Assembly (NCBI RefSeq): GCF_014805685.1
Contig: NC_060911.1
Location: 15,124,212-15,188,211, forward strand
Origin: Silurus meridionalis
Taxonomy: Eukaryota; Chordata; Actinopteri; Siluriformes; Siluridae
DNA length: 64,000 nt
Direction of reading: 5' to 3'
Below, one piece after another: positions 12,195 to 23,500 of this stretch. Below the pieces are notes generated by a model. That model saw only the letters and a list, made by a program, of their open reading frames with translations, made no database searches and was not told the DNA's origin. Every line of letters begins with the position of its first letter. Within the stretch, counting starts at the first letter, position 1. The translations under genes and the position numbers were made by a program.

Positions 12195-12689
12195 CAGAAG
12201 AGAAAGTTAGGAGAGACAGCTCCACAAATTTATGTTGAGCCTGCAAAAGATAAGCCTAAAACAGAAATACAGGAACCACTGTGTGTGTACGAGCAAAGTA
12301 ACACATGCCACAAAAGGATAGTTCAGGGTTTGGTCAACAAAAACATACAAAAAGGTTTTTCTAGAAGCATACAACAGAATTACTATAACTACTAATGGCA
12401 ACAAGATCTGAGTGTTCTGGGTCAACCTAATCTAGTACTAGTGATCAAGGATATCTTACATTAAAGCATTTTAAATAAGTACAGTCTCTTACTGTCACAA
12501 AAGTTTTTTGCAAACTTTGCAGTGAATTATTTAAATATCAAATAATCTAGGCTAAACGCGAACCCTATCCATCCTTCTCTCCTATCCAATTTGCATCCAA
12601 TGTCTGCTCCCTGGATAATAAACTAGACTACATTAGACTCCAACAAGCTACATGGCATGAATTTAGAAAATGCTGTCTTTGTCTTCACG

Positions 12690-13374
12690 AAGACATGACT
12701 GAGGGACTGAGTTCCGAATGCCACCATTCAGCTGGACTGTGTCAGGTGATGGACTGTGTGTTTACATTCACACGGAATGGTGTAAGAACTCCTAGTTTCC
12801 ACCTACTGGTAAAGTTTACAAAAGTCAGATGTAGACCTTTTTATTTACCCCTGGAATTCACCACCGTTATTGTACCCAGAGTTTACATTGCAAATAACCC
12901 TAATTGAGAATCTGGTCCTGTTGGGCCTGAACACCTCTGTCTGTAACTGCATCCAAGACCTTTTCACTGAGAGACCTCAGGCAATCTGGATTGTGAACAT
13001 CAATGGCTCCTCTGTGAAGATTGTTAAGAAAGCCAAAGTCCTTCGTGTTCACCCAGCAGAGAACCTCACCTGGTCCCTCAACACCAGCTCCAAAACATGG
13101 AAAATCAGCAGTGTCTCTTTTTTTTTTTAGAAAACCATCGAGTGCATCCTGAGCAGCTGCATCATAGCCTGGTTCGGGAATTGAATCGCAAGACCCTACA
13201 GGGGATGGTGAGGATGGCTGAGAAGATCATTGGGGTCTTTCTTTCCTCCATCATTGATATTTAGAAACACTATGCATCCGAAAAATCCACCAGCATTAAG
13301 GCTGATCACATGTTCCCTTTACACACACTTTCAACTCAGTAACAGTAATAGAAAAACTTTCTTTCACAAGCCTG

Positions 13375-13428
<54 letters not shown>

Positions 13429-13560
13429 AATTTATGTATTAATTTATGTTGTCTGATTGAGTACCTTGGTCCTGGGGGAATGTTGTTTTGTTTCACTGTG
13501 TACCACACTATATATTTAAAATGACAATAAAAGCCGACTTGACTTGAAATTTATTTAAAC
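12690..13560 (+). mobile_element. Non-LTR retroelement RT C-terminal fragment, copy 2
   Basis: Duplicate of 840-1560. It reads [20 protein letters not shown] then RPQAIW, a frameshifted EKIIGVFLSSIIDI region and the GACAATAAAAGCCGACTTGA tail. An (AC)n expansion at about 13380-13426 and a run of ten T at about 13120 separate it from copy 1. Confidence 0.65.
13380..13427. repeat. (AC)n microsatellite
   Basis: About 24 uninterrupted CA units inside a LINE 3' region. Copy 1 at about 1405 has no expansion at the matching point. Confidence 0.95.
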
Positions 13561-14189
13561 ACTGCAAAAGAGATCACAGTGGTTGAGGTATTTTTTTCCC
13601 CCCACACATGTAAAACACATTTATGTACAATTACTAAAATATATGTACATTTGTGCCAGTGTACAAAATAAAAACCTTGAACAATTGCTGTTAAATAGCG
13701 ATTGATGGGCCATGTCTCTGTTACCTACAGTCTTGATTCTTTATCTTTCTAAAGTAAATTTTTTAGATTTTATAGCAGAGACATTTTTTTTTTCTGGACA
13801 AAACTGAAAATAATTATCAGCGTGTAGCAAAAGCCTCCAAAAACATCAAATATTTTGAGCTCTGCTTCCACCTTGCGGTCAAATACTGTATTTCATACGA
13901 CGCATTAAAACGGTGCTGATGTGCTAAACCTAGCATGATAAGAATTTAAGTATTTTCATTTGCACACAATATCAACAAAAGTGTATTAAATAATGACTGC
14001 AGTACAATAATATTATAAACATTTAATTCAAGTAAGCAAATATTTTTTTGATATAGCACTATTTAAAAAATAGGTTACAATGTGCTTCACAGTAATCAAC
14101 AAATCTCTACTATCATTGTTAAGTATTAATTAAAAAATGAAAATAGGAAAATAAAAATAAAAATTTTTAGTTTCAGCCTAGTCCTAGAA

Positions 14190-14970
14190 ATTATCCTGCA
14201 GCAGATAAAGCAGACCATCGTGCAGACAGCGTCTCAACTACAATCCCTACGAATCACATTTCATCCTCTCAATGTTGCCAAGGTTGCTGGACATGAAAAC
14301 ACTGGTAAGTAATCTGTTTAACTACAGTTCATATCTGTAAACTGAGCATAAGGTTGTCAGAAATATTCTTTCATTTTTCTGTTGCTGGAGAAATTTTTGC
14401 CTCCTCGTTGGTCCAGAAATAGCTGCCAAACATCTGTAGAAGTGCCCTGCATTCTATGAAAAAAAAAAAAAAAAAGTGGTCAGAGCAGCAGCAGCAGCAG
14501 GTTTTAAAAGCCTTAATGGTCTCTTTTCTGCTGCTCATTTACTTGGTGAAACAGATGGGATATTACCAGCCATACCTCCTTGCCTTTGAAACTCACAAGT
14601 GGCCATCAGCACTAAGTACATTGTGACTGAGGAGATGCTCATCCCATGGACCACATCGTTTGCTGCCTTTGATACACACTTTGTTTTCAATGTAATCTAT
14701 GATGATGCTCTCAGCAAAATGTACACATTTCTCCAGACAACAGTTTATATTCTAGATGTTGAAACCATTAAAAAAAGTCTAAGGGTGAAAGAATTGAGAG
14801 TTGATCTTATTGAAAACATGCATGATGTTTCATTTGTTACACCTCATGATTTGAGGTACTTTAAGCCCTTCAATGTTCAAATGGTTTATGGTACAGACTC
14901 AATGTTTTATGTTGTATTGTGGCCTTTGCTTGTCAAATTTGATTTTGAAGCCCTGTTAAAGAAAATATAA
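14190..14970 (+). pseudogene. Uncharacterised fish multigene-family remnant, copy 2
   Basis: The longest open stretch (about 14599-14967) reads STKYIVTEEMLIPWTTSFAA, then VFNVIYDDALSKMYTFLQTT, VKELRVDLIENMHD and a C-terminus FDFEALLKKI-stop. It opens at GTG, with an in-frame TGA just upstream (14587-14589) and no plausible ATG, so it is an exon remnant. An upstream block (14190-14310) matches the exon-like piece at 2790-2920. A poly-A run and a CAG repeat at about 14487 lie between. Copy 1 carries the DIRS insertion in this exon. Function unknown; no catalytic motif seen. Confidence 0.45.
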
Positions 14971-15659
14971 TAAAATGTATTCATTGCAGCACTTTTTAGA
15001 CTGATTATTTCAGGAGTGGTGGATGGAAGCCCTAAAAGATTATAACTATAACTATAGTATTAATGCCAGTGGACTATGTAAATACTCAACACTGATTGAA
15101 ATTTTTAATTAAACCGTTTTTTTATTGACCAGTTAATCTGTGAACGTTTCTGAAAAGGTAACTCTGAACACTGATTGATTTTTCCGATCATCTATTGCGG
15201 GTTAATATTTTACACTATAAGAGTTTGCCTGTTAAAAATGTTAACTCTTTCAAAAGTGTTGATTTAATACTGTGTATTCAGTTATCAGAAGCAACGCACA
15301 ACCCTTGACATCAGTTTAAAATAATTAGTGGTGAAATGTATCGTCCATGTCGAAGATCTGCTGCTCTGGACCTGTTAATGAGATTATTATTGCACTGGCT
15401 GCATATCAATGTTCACCTCTAGATGGTGCCAATAGCCTAGAAATGGAATTACATCGGTACTTCTCGGCAATTTGTAATAAATGCTAAAACCATCAAGTGC
15501 CAAACAAGTATTTGTTTCTTTCAAAGCATTATTGGACTGTATAAGGAATAAAGAAAATGTATCTTGGTAAATTGTACAGAGATGTTTTTGACAGGCACAC
15601 AAAGCACTATAACATGAGACTCTTCATGCATCTGTTTAACCGCGAGACCAAAATGTGTG

Positions 15660-15932
15660 GCATTTGACAACTGTGGCGACACGTCTTTCTCCGGTGTCCA
15701 CCGTGTCCACCGTGTCCACCGTTTCCGATAAATAGATATATATAAGATAATTAAGATAAATAAGATAAATGACACCTGGTCTGTAGTTGTTGATGTCTGC
15801 TGGATCCAAAACAGGTTTTTTCAAAATGGGGTTAACCCTTGCTCTCTTGAAGGTAGTTGATACGTGGCCAGATGGTAAGAATCCATTGATTGTGTTGATG
15901 AAAGGCAGGAAGTTTTGTGAGATCGTATAGAG
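15660..15932 (-). mobile_element. L2-like LINE RT fragment, reverse orientation
   Basis: The minus strand reads VNPILKKPVLDPADINNYRP (about 15832-15773), the opening of an L2/Rex-like RT domain; compare [19 protein letters not shown] in the LINE at 46.8 kb. Upstream text 'HVSTTFKRAR' fits the same family. A GGTGTCCAC-type 9-bp tandem repeat at about 15693-15723 adjoins it. The hAT element at 15933 is inserted into this fragment. Confidence 0.6.
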
Positions 15933-16086
15933 CAGGGGTCACCAACCTTTCTGAGACCGAGAGCTACTTCTTGGGTACCGACTACTGTGAAGGGCTACCA
16001 TTTTAAAACACACTTCTGAAATAACAAATTTGCTCAATTTACCTTTAATTATATCATTATTAATAACTAATGATATTCATCTAGTA

Positions 16087-17111
16087 CAGGGGTGTCAAAC
16101 TCGATTGCACAGGGGGCTAAAACTCAAAGCACACTTTTGGTCGCTGGGCGAATAGGATAAACATTTATTGAACACACTAAAACTAAATGTTTTTTTAACA
16201 TAAATATGAATAAAAACAGACAGAAAAATTATTCCATAATAAATAAACTTAAACTTTAAATAAATTGCTCTCCATAAAAATATATACTGTCAAAATATTA
16301 CAAGTTAGAAATATGAACAAATCGATAAAAATTTTGCTTTTAAGTAAACGTTAAATTAAAAACAAATCAAAACAATCAGATTTCTTTGCTCTTATACCAT
16401 TTTATAAAAAATAATCTTAAGCTTTAAATAACAAAATATTTTGCTCTCCATAAAAATATCTCCAGTCAAACACCAGACGTCTCACAGCTTCATCATGCAG
16501 CTCTTCAGAAACTCTCCCTCAGTAAATAACCGGCTGATGTGACTCTGATTTCTCCTCTGTTTTCACACCAGCTTCACTTTGTGATTTTGCTCTGGTGAAA
16601 AACATCTGCTGAAATGTCAGATTCTTTTTTAACTCTTCTACTTTCTGGATCTTCTGCTCTGCATTCAGGTTTTTCAGCTTCTCCTGATGTTTTGTCTCGT
16701 AGTTCCGTCTCAGATTCAATTCCTTAATTACAGCCACATTCGCTCCACAAATAAAACACACGTGTTTACCGGCAGTGTCAGTAAACATCTACTCAGAAAC
16801 CCATCGGTTTTTAAAGGCTTTGTTTTTAGAATCCACTTTTCTCTTCACCACTGTGAGGCGCTGTTTCACAATAACTGTACAATAGAGTTAAATACATCAA
16901 CAGAAGCTCGACTTGATTGACGCTGGAATGTTCTCAGGTAGTCTAGTATTCGGTAAGGCAGCTGAAGCGCTGCATTATGGGATCTGTAGTTTGTGTTATC
17001 AGAGCTACATATCGCCGGGACATTAATAACAATAATAATGGATTTTTATAAAATCATCTTGCGAGCCGGATATAATTGTACGTCGGCCCGGATTTAAGTT
17101 TGACACCCCTG
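16087..17111. mobile_element. hAT transposon (inner, nested)
   Basis: The left end is CAGGGGTGTCAAACTCGAT and the right end, read inward, is CAGGGGTGTCAAACTTAAA. Flanks ATCTAGTA and ATCTATGT share the first five of eight bases, fitting a decayed target duplication. It carries a BED-finger fragment on the minus strand and no catalytic domain, so it is non-autonomous. Confidence 0.85.
16519..16788 (-). pseudogene. hAT transposase N-terminal BED-finger fragment
   Basis: The frame has CFICGANVAVIKELNLRRNY followed by ETKH, giving a C-x2-C...H-x4-H zinc finger of the BED/hAT type. A K/E-rich helix (LKNLNAEQKIQKVEELKKNL) and QQMFFTRAKS follow, a layout familiar from vertebrate ZBED/SCAND3-like hAT proteins. 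It stops at 16519 with no dimerisation or catalytic domain. It may encode a DNA-binding-only product, but a transposon relic is more likely. Confidence 0.7.
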
Positions 17112-17439
17112 ATCTATGTGAAGACACTGATCATGTTAATGATTTCTCACAATAATTATCAACAATGATATAACAAGGTAGGAAACAAATATTTTTAGAA
17201 AATGTTCGCGGGCGACTCATGTGGTCTTTGCGGGCGACCTGGTGCCCGCGGGCACCACGTTGGGGACCCCTGGTATAGAGCATAGTGGAAGAGGTTTGGA
17301 TTTATTGGGCAGGGGGTGGGATTCCATCCTCATCTTCATCATGGGTAAGTGTCACTTTTCTTTTTTTAATATCCTCAAAACATCAGAACGTAAAATACTG
17401 AGTGTTTGGTTTTCTTATGCTGTATGCTGTAATTCTGTA

Positions 17440-18185
17440 TAATTGTAAAAATGAATAATTCCTGTAAACTGCAACAAATCATTAAAGGGCACTTTATTGC
17501 TATTTTGCTATTTAAAAAGATTTTACAAATCAACAAATAGCGAAGCTTTTACAGTGGAGGTTTGAAAAGTTAAGTAATCTTTTTAAAACAAACACCAATC
17601 TTGTTTTACACATTAGATAAAGTGCCAGTGTCGACTACAGCAGTGTTTTCAATTAATAAATCAAATATTCCCAAACAGCCAAAAAAAATATATAAATTTG
17701 GAACCTTTCATATATTTAATCAAATTCTTATCCTTTAAAAAATCTATCTATCTGCCTGTCTGTTTGTTTGCTTGTCTTATTGATGTCTGTGATGGAAATT
17801 AGTCTCCGTGATTTGAATAACCTTTGAGTACAAGTGCTTTGTCAAGCTTCTTTAAAAAATTTGAAAGACCTGGAACAGAGCTATTCGTGGAACACCACAC
17901 CAGACTTCCACTTTGTGTTGTGGATTTCAGGTATTTTACAAAGTTACCCATTTGGGTAGTTTATTTTCTTTTTCTTATTTAACTCCTTGCTTTACAGATT
18001 GTTTAGTACACTTTGTACGTTGTAGATACTTTTATAAATGTTAAATCCGTTTACGTTAGATACATGACTGCAGTTAGCAGTGACGATGCACTCCAGACAT
18101 CAGTAATACCATTATAGTTATTGATAATTGTGTAATCTATAATTACTTATTATTTTATTTAAAATTTTATCGATTAGGAGACTTT
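17440..18185 (+). other. Array unit 1: lectin-unit 5' region without a gene
   Basis: 17480-17690 matches the upstream blocks of genes B (18465-18640) and C (29835-30050): GGGCACTTTATT, AGCTTTTACAGTGGAG, and TACAGCAGTGTTTTCAATTA. The promoter cassette and 5'UTR exon follow (17782-17930). The sequence then runs into intron-1-like DNA (AAATCCGTTTACGTTAGATA at about 18042). At about 18190 it joins the next unit's 5' block. All coding exons are missing. Confidence 0.75.
17782..17930 (+). promoter_or_regulatory. Promoter/5'UTR-exon cassette, unit 1 (orphan)
   Basis: It contains GATGGAAATTAGTCTCCGTG, then GAGTACAAGTGCTTTGT and a TATA-like TTCTTTAAAAAA. The transcribed-looking CTGGAACAGAGCTATTCG and a donor-like TTTCAG|GTATTT follow. 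The parts and spacing match the cassettes before genes B and C, but no coding exon follows. Promoter function is inferred from position in the paralogues. Confidence 0.65.
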
Positions 18186-18214
18186 TCCTTTCTTATAGAT
18201 GTCATTAAAAGGGT

Positions 18215-18890
18215 TGTCACACTTTTAAAAACAAATTTAGAGAGGATATGAAACAAATCTACTCGAGGAACACCAAATTGTAGTGTTTTCTATGAAAAAG
18301 TCTTTATTTGTAATCTTTTTAAAACCATAATAAGAATGCATCATGACAACAGCAGATTCTATAGACTGGAGGACACAAAGATAAAAATAAGTATGGATAT
18401 AAGTATATATAATACTATTGTATAGATTCAGTATAATTGGAAAAAACGACTAATTCCTATTAAACTGCAACAAATCATGAAGGGGCACTTTATTACTATT
18501 TTGCAAAGCTTTTACAGTGGAGATTTAAAACGTAGTGAGCTTTTAAAAACAAACACGAATCCTGGTTTACACAGAAGATAAAGTGCCCGTGTCGAATTAC
18601 AGCAGTGTTTTCAATTAATAAATCAAAAATTCCCAACCAGCCAAAAAAAAGAAAAAATAGAGAACAGAAGGCAACACCAAAATCTAATGAAGGCTGTCAG
18701 GTTTTTTCTGTCAAAGCAAAGTAGCAGTGAGTGTCAAAGTGTCCAGACAAAATGTGTCAGGTTCTTCAAGATGCTCAGAAAACCTCCACTTTTATTATAA
18801 AACAGCACAAATCAGAAGTGTTCCTGAGACATAAGCTACATTTATCATTACTATTCTAATTTCATTTTATACTCCATAAGATTTTCTCAA
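18215..18890 (+). repeat. Conserved upstream block of gene B
   Basis: Nearly identical to parts of 29280-30300 upstream of gene C: AAAACAAATTTAGA-like start, AATGCATCATGACAACAGCA, and TGTGTCAGGTTCTTCAAGAT near the end. A copy of the first part also occurs at 28030-28200. It is non-coding and part of the duplicated lectin unit. Confidence 0.8.
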
Positions 18891-18914
18891 ACTTTTACCC
18901 TTTCATTTAGTTCT

Positions 18915-19062
<148 letters not shown>

Positions 19063-19129
19063 AATCTGAACTCATTGTCTCTGATTTTAGAAGGGGCAGT
19101 TGAACATTGCACAAAATTGGTCCTTATTA

Positions 19130-19275
19130 TGTCCATGATGGAAATTAGTTTCTGTGATTTGAATGATTTTTGAGTACGAGTGCTTTGTGAAGCGTCTTTA
19201 AAAAGGCTGAAAGACCTGGAACAGAGCTATTCGAGAAACAGCACCCAGACTTCCCCTGTGTGTTGTAGTTTTCAG
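19130..19275 (+). promoter_or_regulatory. Gene B promoter cassette and 5'UTR exon
   Basis: The core is GATGGAAATTAGTTTCTGTG, GAGTACGAGTGCTTTGTGAA and TATA-like CTTTAAAAAGG (about 19195-19205). A transcribed-looking CTGGAACAGAGCTATTCGAG and splice donor TTTTCAG|GTAAGT at 19275/19276 follow. The next exon begins at about 19802 and holds the ATG, so this would be a non-coding first exon. The start site is inferred, not shown. Confidence 0.65.
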
Positions 19276-19814
19276 GTAAGTTATCAGTTTTGTACTTTAT
19301 AGATACATTTAGAAATGTTAAATCCGTTTACGTTAGATAAATGACTCCAAACAGGAGTAATATGATTGAATGAACACAACATACAATGAAACGAAATACC
19401 ATTATAGTCATTAATAATCGTTTCATCATTATTGTATTCATACACGGTGCAGTACACTTTTCATTTTAAATAAATATTTTTAAACAGAATTAATTCCTTT
19501 ATAAAACAACAGCTAATGAACGATTAGCAAACAATTTGCAGATAAAGCTATCCGGATCTACTCATCAGCGCTAGCATATCATATGACTTGTCACAGTTAA
19601 AACATTACAGTTCTTTTTTTTACTGCTCAGGGTTTTATTTGTGTTTAAAAATAATAATAATTAGCGTTTTTGTAAATGCATCCGAATCCATCTCCTCTCA
19701 CTAGCAAAGAAACTTGACCCAAACCTGTATGCAGAAGTCTTCCTGAAATCTTTAATTAACTCTCCAAACCCAATGTCATTTTTATGTTTTATTTTATCCA
19801 GCTGTGCAGCCATA

Positions 19815-20429
19815 ATGAAGTTGAATGTGGTTCTTCTTCTATGTCTGAGTGGTGAGTGTTTAAACCAGTACCACTGCCAATTAAAAGAGTTTTAATGATA
19901 AAAATCTTCTCAGTGCCGTAACATAAATTCTCCTTAACAGGTGTTGTGCCAATCACCTTCTCAGTTCAGCAAACTACCCATCTGTTTGTCATCAATCAGG
20001 CAGTGTCATGGCCTGATGCTCAGAAGTACTGCAGGACGAAGTACACTGACCTGGCGAGGGTAAAGGACCCTAGTGTTCTGGTAGAGCTAAATAAAATGGC
20101 AGCAAGTAGAGGTTTAACATTATGGCCTCTCTGGATTGGACTGTACAACGACTTTTACAATTGGCGCTGGTCTTTTAATAACATCTCACAGACTAGTACA
20201 AACCTAACACTTTGGAACACTGGAGAACCTGATAATTATGTCGGGCATGAATCATGTGGAGGAGTCTATGTGGCTGGGAACTGGGCAGACTGGGACTGTG
20301 CACTGCAGAAACCCTTTATATGCTACAATGGTGAGCAATTTGTTTCATTTTGTTCTATTATCCGAATACCAGTGGTTATTAGTCATTGTTAGCTATGAGT
20401 TATCTAAATGTACAGATTAACTAACAAAC

Positions 20430-20510
<81 letters not shown>

Positions 20511-23500
20511 TTAAATTCACTGCAGGAACTGATTAACTTGTATCAGTACTGACCAAAAAAAAAAAATCTTCACTTGTGAAATGTATCATACATTTGTTTT
20601 TTTTCTATTTGGATTTCTACAGCTGGTAACAGTGGTGCTGCCAGATTCATTGGAGTCACTAATCCCCGTTTGAACTGGTCTCAAGCTCAGACTTACTGCC
20701 GAACATATTACACTGATTTGGCCAGCGCACTCACCCAGGCAGACAATGACCTGTTAGCACAGATAGTATCTGTCCAGGGCTATTCCTGGTTCGGTCTGTA
20801 TCGGGAGACATGGAAGTGGTTGAATGGAACAGTGGCATCAAACCTCCAGTGGAATCCTGGAAAGCCTAATAACGCTAAACCTCAGGAGAACTGTGGGGTT
20901 TTGATAAACGGACTGTTCAGTGATGAAAGGTGCACCAGTGTGCACTACTTCTTCTGTGAATTCAGTGAGTGATATTTTCCTGAGCAACTAAAAATATTTA
21001 GATTTTTTTTTTTATCATTCTGTGATATGAATGTGCCAGAGGATGTGACCTCTTCTCAGTCTGACATACCATCATATATTGCCTTCTTCAACTACAGATC
21101 TTATTTCATTTGGTTGTGTGTATATCACTTTAATTGGAATAATAATAAAAAAAAACTGACTGTAGTAATTTACCAACCTGGAAAAACCCCCTGATATACT
21201 TAGATAGATATAATAATAACATAATATAACCTAACATACCATACTTTAGCTCTTTCACTGGCCTTCAGAATATGTCCTGGGGATGGAAATGATGCCCACT
21301 TGGTAAAATGTATTAAATATTTTAACATTCAGTTTAAATTTATAGAACATTTTAAGTTTAGTTAAGTTCCATCTGATTGTAATGATCGCTTCATTGTCAC
21401 AGCAATCTGCAGTCTGCAGTATTGATTCTGGGCTTAAGATTTACTAAACCTGCGCAAATTTGCGTAAATTCCCTGGCCCTCACACCTAGTAGCACCCCTG
21501 CTGAGATTTTCACAGGCCTGCAGCTCCATTGTTCTCCTGCTTTTGTTGTGCAAACACACCCATTACCTGTGAGGCCTGGCACATTTGCATTTCTTTACTC
21601 AGAGTAGCTCAGAGGCCAGAAGAAAACTCAAAAACAATCTTCATTTGCCTGTCCACCCTGTACATGCCTTGTCCAAAATGTAGGCATTCACCGCCGCCAG
21701 ATCCAGCATATTGTAAAAAACCACTACTGGCCACCTGCGTGTTGCTGCTCTTATGGAATACAGCTGTGTTATTTGGTCCAACACGTCTACACCACACTGT
21801 AAAAGCAGTGCTTTTTTTTCTATAGGCCTGTATAGTACACATCAGAAAACATTGCAGCACTGGTGTAAAATTATACACACATTCACATACCTTCATGTGG
21901 TTATAGTCTGGTATCGTGTTGGGTTTCCTCTTTCTGCCGTCACCGATCTATTGTCTTGGTGCATGGACATTATTCGCCGTGCCCAGTAGCGTTGTTTTGC
22001 GCTGCAGCAATCTGTGTGACAGTGAAGTAAAGAAATTGTCCGTCGTGACATTTCTCCCATCATCCAAAAATGTCTCCATCAGATTCATGACCACGTTCTC
22101 TGCCAGCCTCTCTCCCTTCTGACGACTGGGGTCCTTTCCCAAGTAAGGAGATGCATTGCAGACACATTTGGTCTCCAAATATGGTCTCATGTGGCCATCC
22201 AGAACTTGATCCCAAATTTGTCTGGCTTGGTTGCGATATACTGTGTGAATAGACAACGAACCTTGGTAGGGAACAGCTGTTCATCTATTTCAGGGGTGGG
22301 CAATTGATTTTTACAAGGGGCCACATGAGAAACCTGAATTGTGTCAGAGGGCCACACCAACAATAACTTTAACTTCATTCTGCTCAACTTTCTTTCATTG
22401 AAAATGCACTAAATTATATATTTTGAATAGCTGGTCGTGATCATCGGAAGAATAAAACTATTCTGTAAATATTTGTGAAATTGTGGTGTATAGGTCAAAT
22501 AAGAAAACAAAAAAAAATATTGTTAACCTAAACGCACTAAAATCAATGAATTGCAATTCGAAGAATAAATTCAATTACAAAAGTTTTTTATTTATTATTA
22601 TAAATTATTATTATTTATTTGTTACCATTCATAGTATTGACAGACAGACAGCGGTCAATTATTATTAGCAACGGTCTGTTATACAAAATAATTGCCTGCC
22701 GAACGTTTGGAAGCCCATTCAAGTGAATGGAACGTATTATTAAATTATAATAATTATTATCTACGGGGAATGTTTCAAAGATGACCACGTGATCTAAAGC
22801 AATGAATTCCATATTTTTTTGTTATGCCTTTTTCCTTGGCACATCACTGGAAAATCTTTTTGCCTTTTCAAAAACGTCCGCTGCAGACGGAGTGCGCATG
22901 CTCGGATTGACCTCTTTTCTGTGCCGCATTCTTCTCATATTTAGAATGGCAATCGGGATGTTTGGATTTCAGGTGATAAATTAAACCCAACGTGAAGAAA
23001 CTCTTTGCAGATACATCCTCTCTTGAAATTTCAGCATTGCATGTTTTGCAAATCGATATCCGTGGGTCTTTCTCCGAGATATTAAAATAAGTCCACACCG
23101 CAGACATGTTGGCTTTTATCCAGATAACCGTGTGCATGCTGCGCTTTTTTATTGTGTCATTACAATTGTGTTTTGACCGTGTTGTTTCAGTGATTTAGGT
23201 ATTTCTCCAGAAAACTTCCTGTGGCCGATTTTTTGGTGCATCCTTATAATTTATGATTGGCCTCACGCTGGCCGGACAGGGGCGTACAAAGGGCCGGATG
23301 TGGCCCACGGGCCGTAGTTTGCCCAGGTCTGATCTATGGTCATATGTTCTCCTGGAGTGAAACTCTCAGCACAGTTCTTGTTGAAGCGTGTCCAGATGTA
23401 GGAGATTGCAGCAAATTTGTCTGTTTTCACCCGTTCTACCCGCGTGTCCTTGTCATCAAATCGAAGGTGTTGCATAACTGAAATGAATCTATCTCGGGGC

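Larger units (their letters stand above)
15933..17272. mobile_element. hAT transposon (outer) with perfect target duplication
   Basis: The left end is CAGGGGTCACCAACCTTTC and the right end, read inward, is CAGGGGTCCCCAACGTGG. An exact 8-bp target duplication GTATAGAG flanks it at 15925-15932 and 17273-17280. Its own interior is short and non-coding; most of its length is a second hAT element at 16087-17111. Confidence 0.9.
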
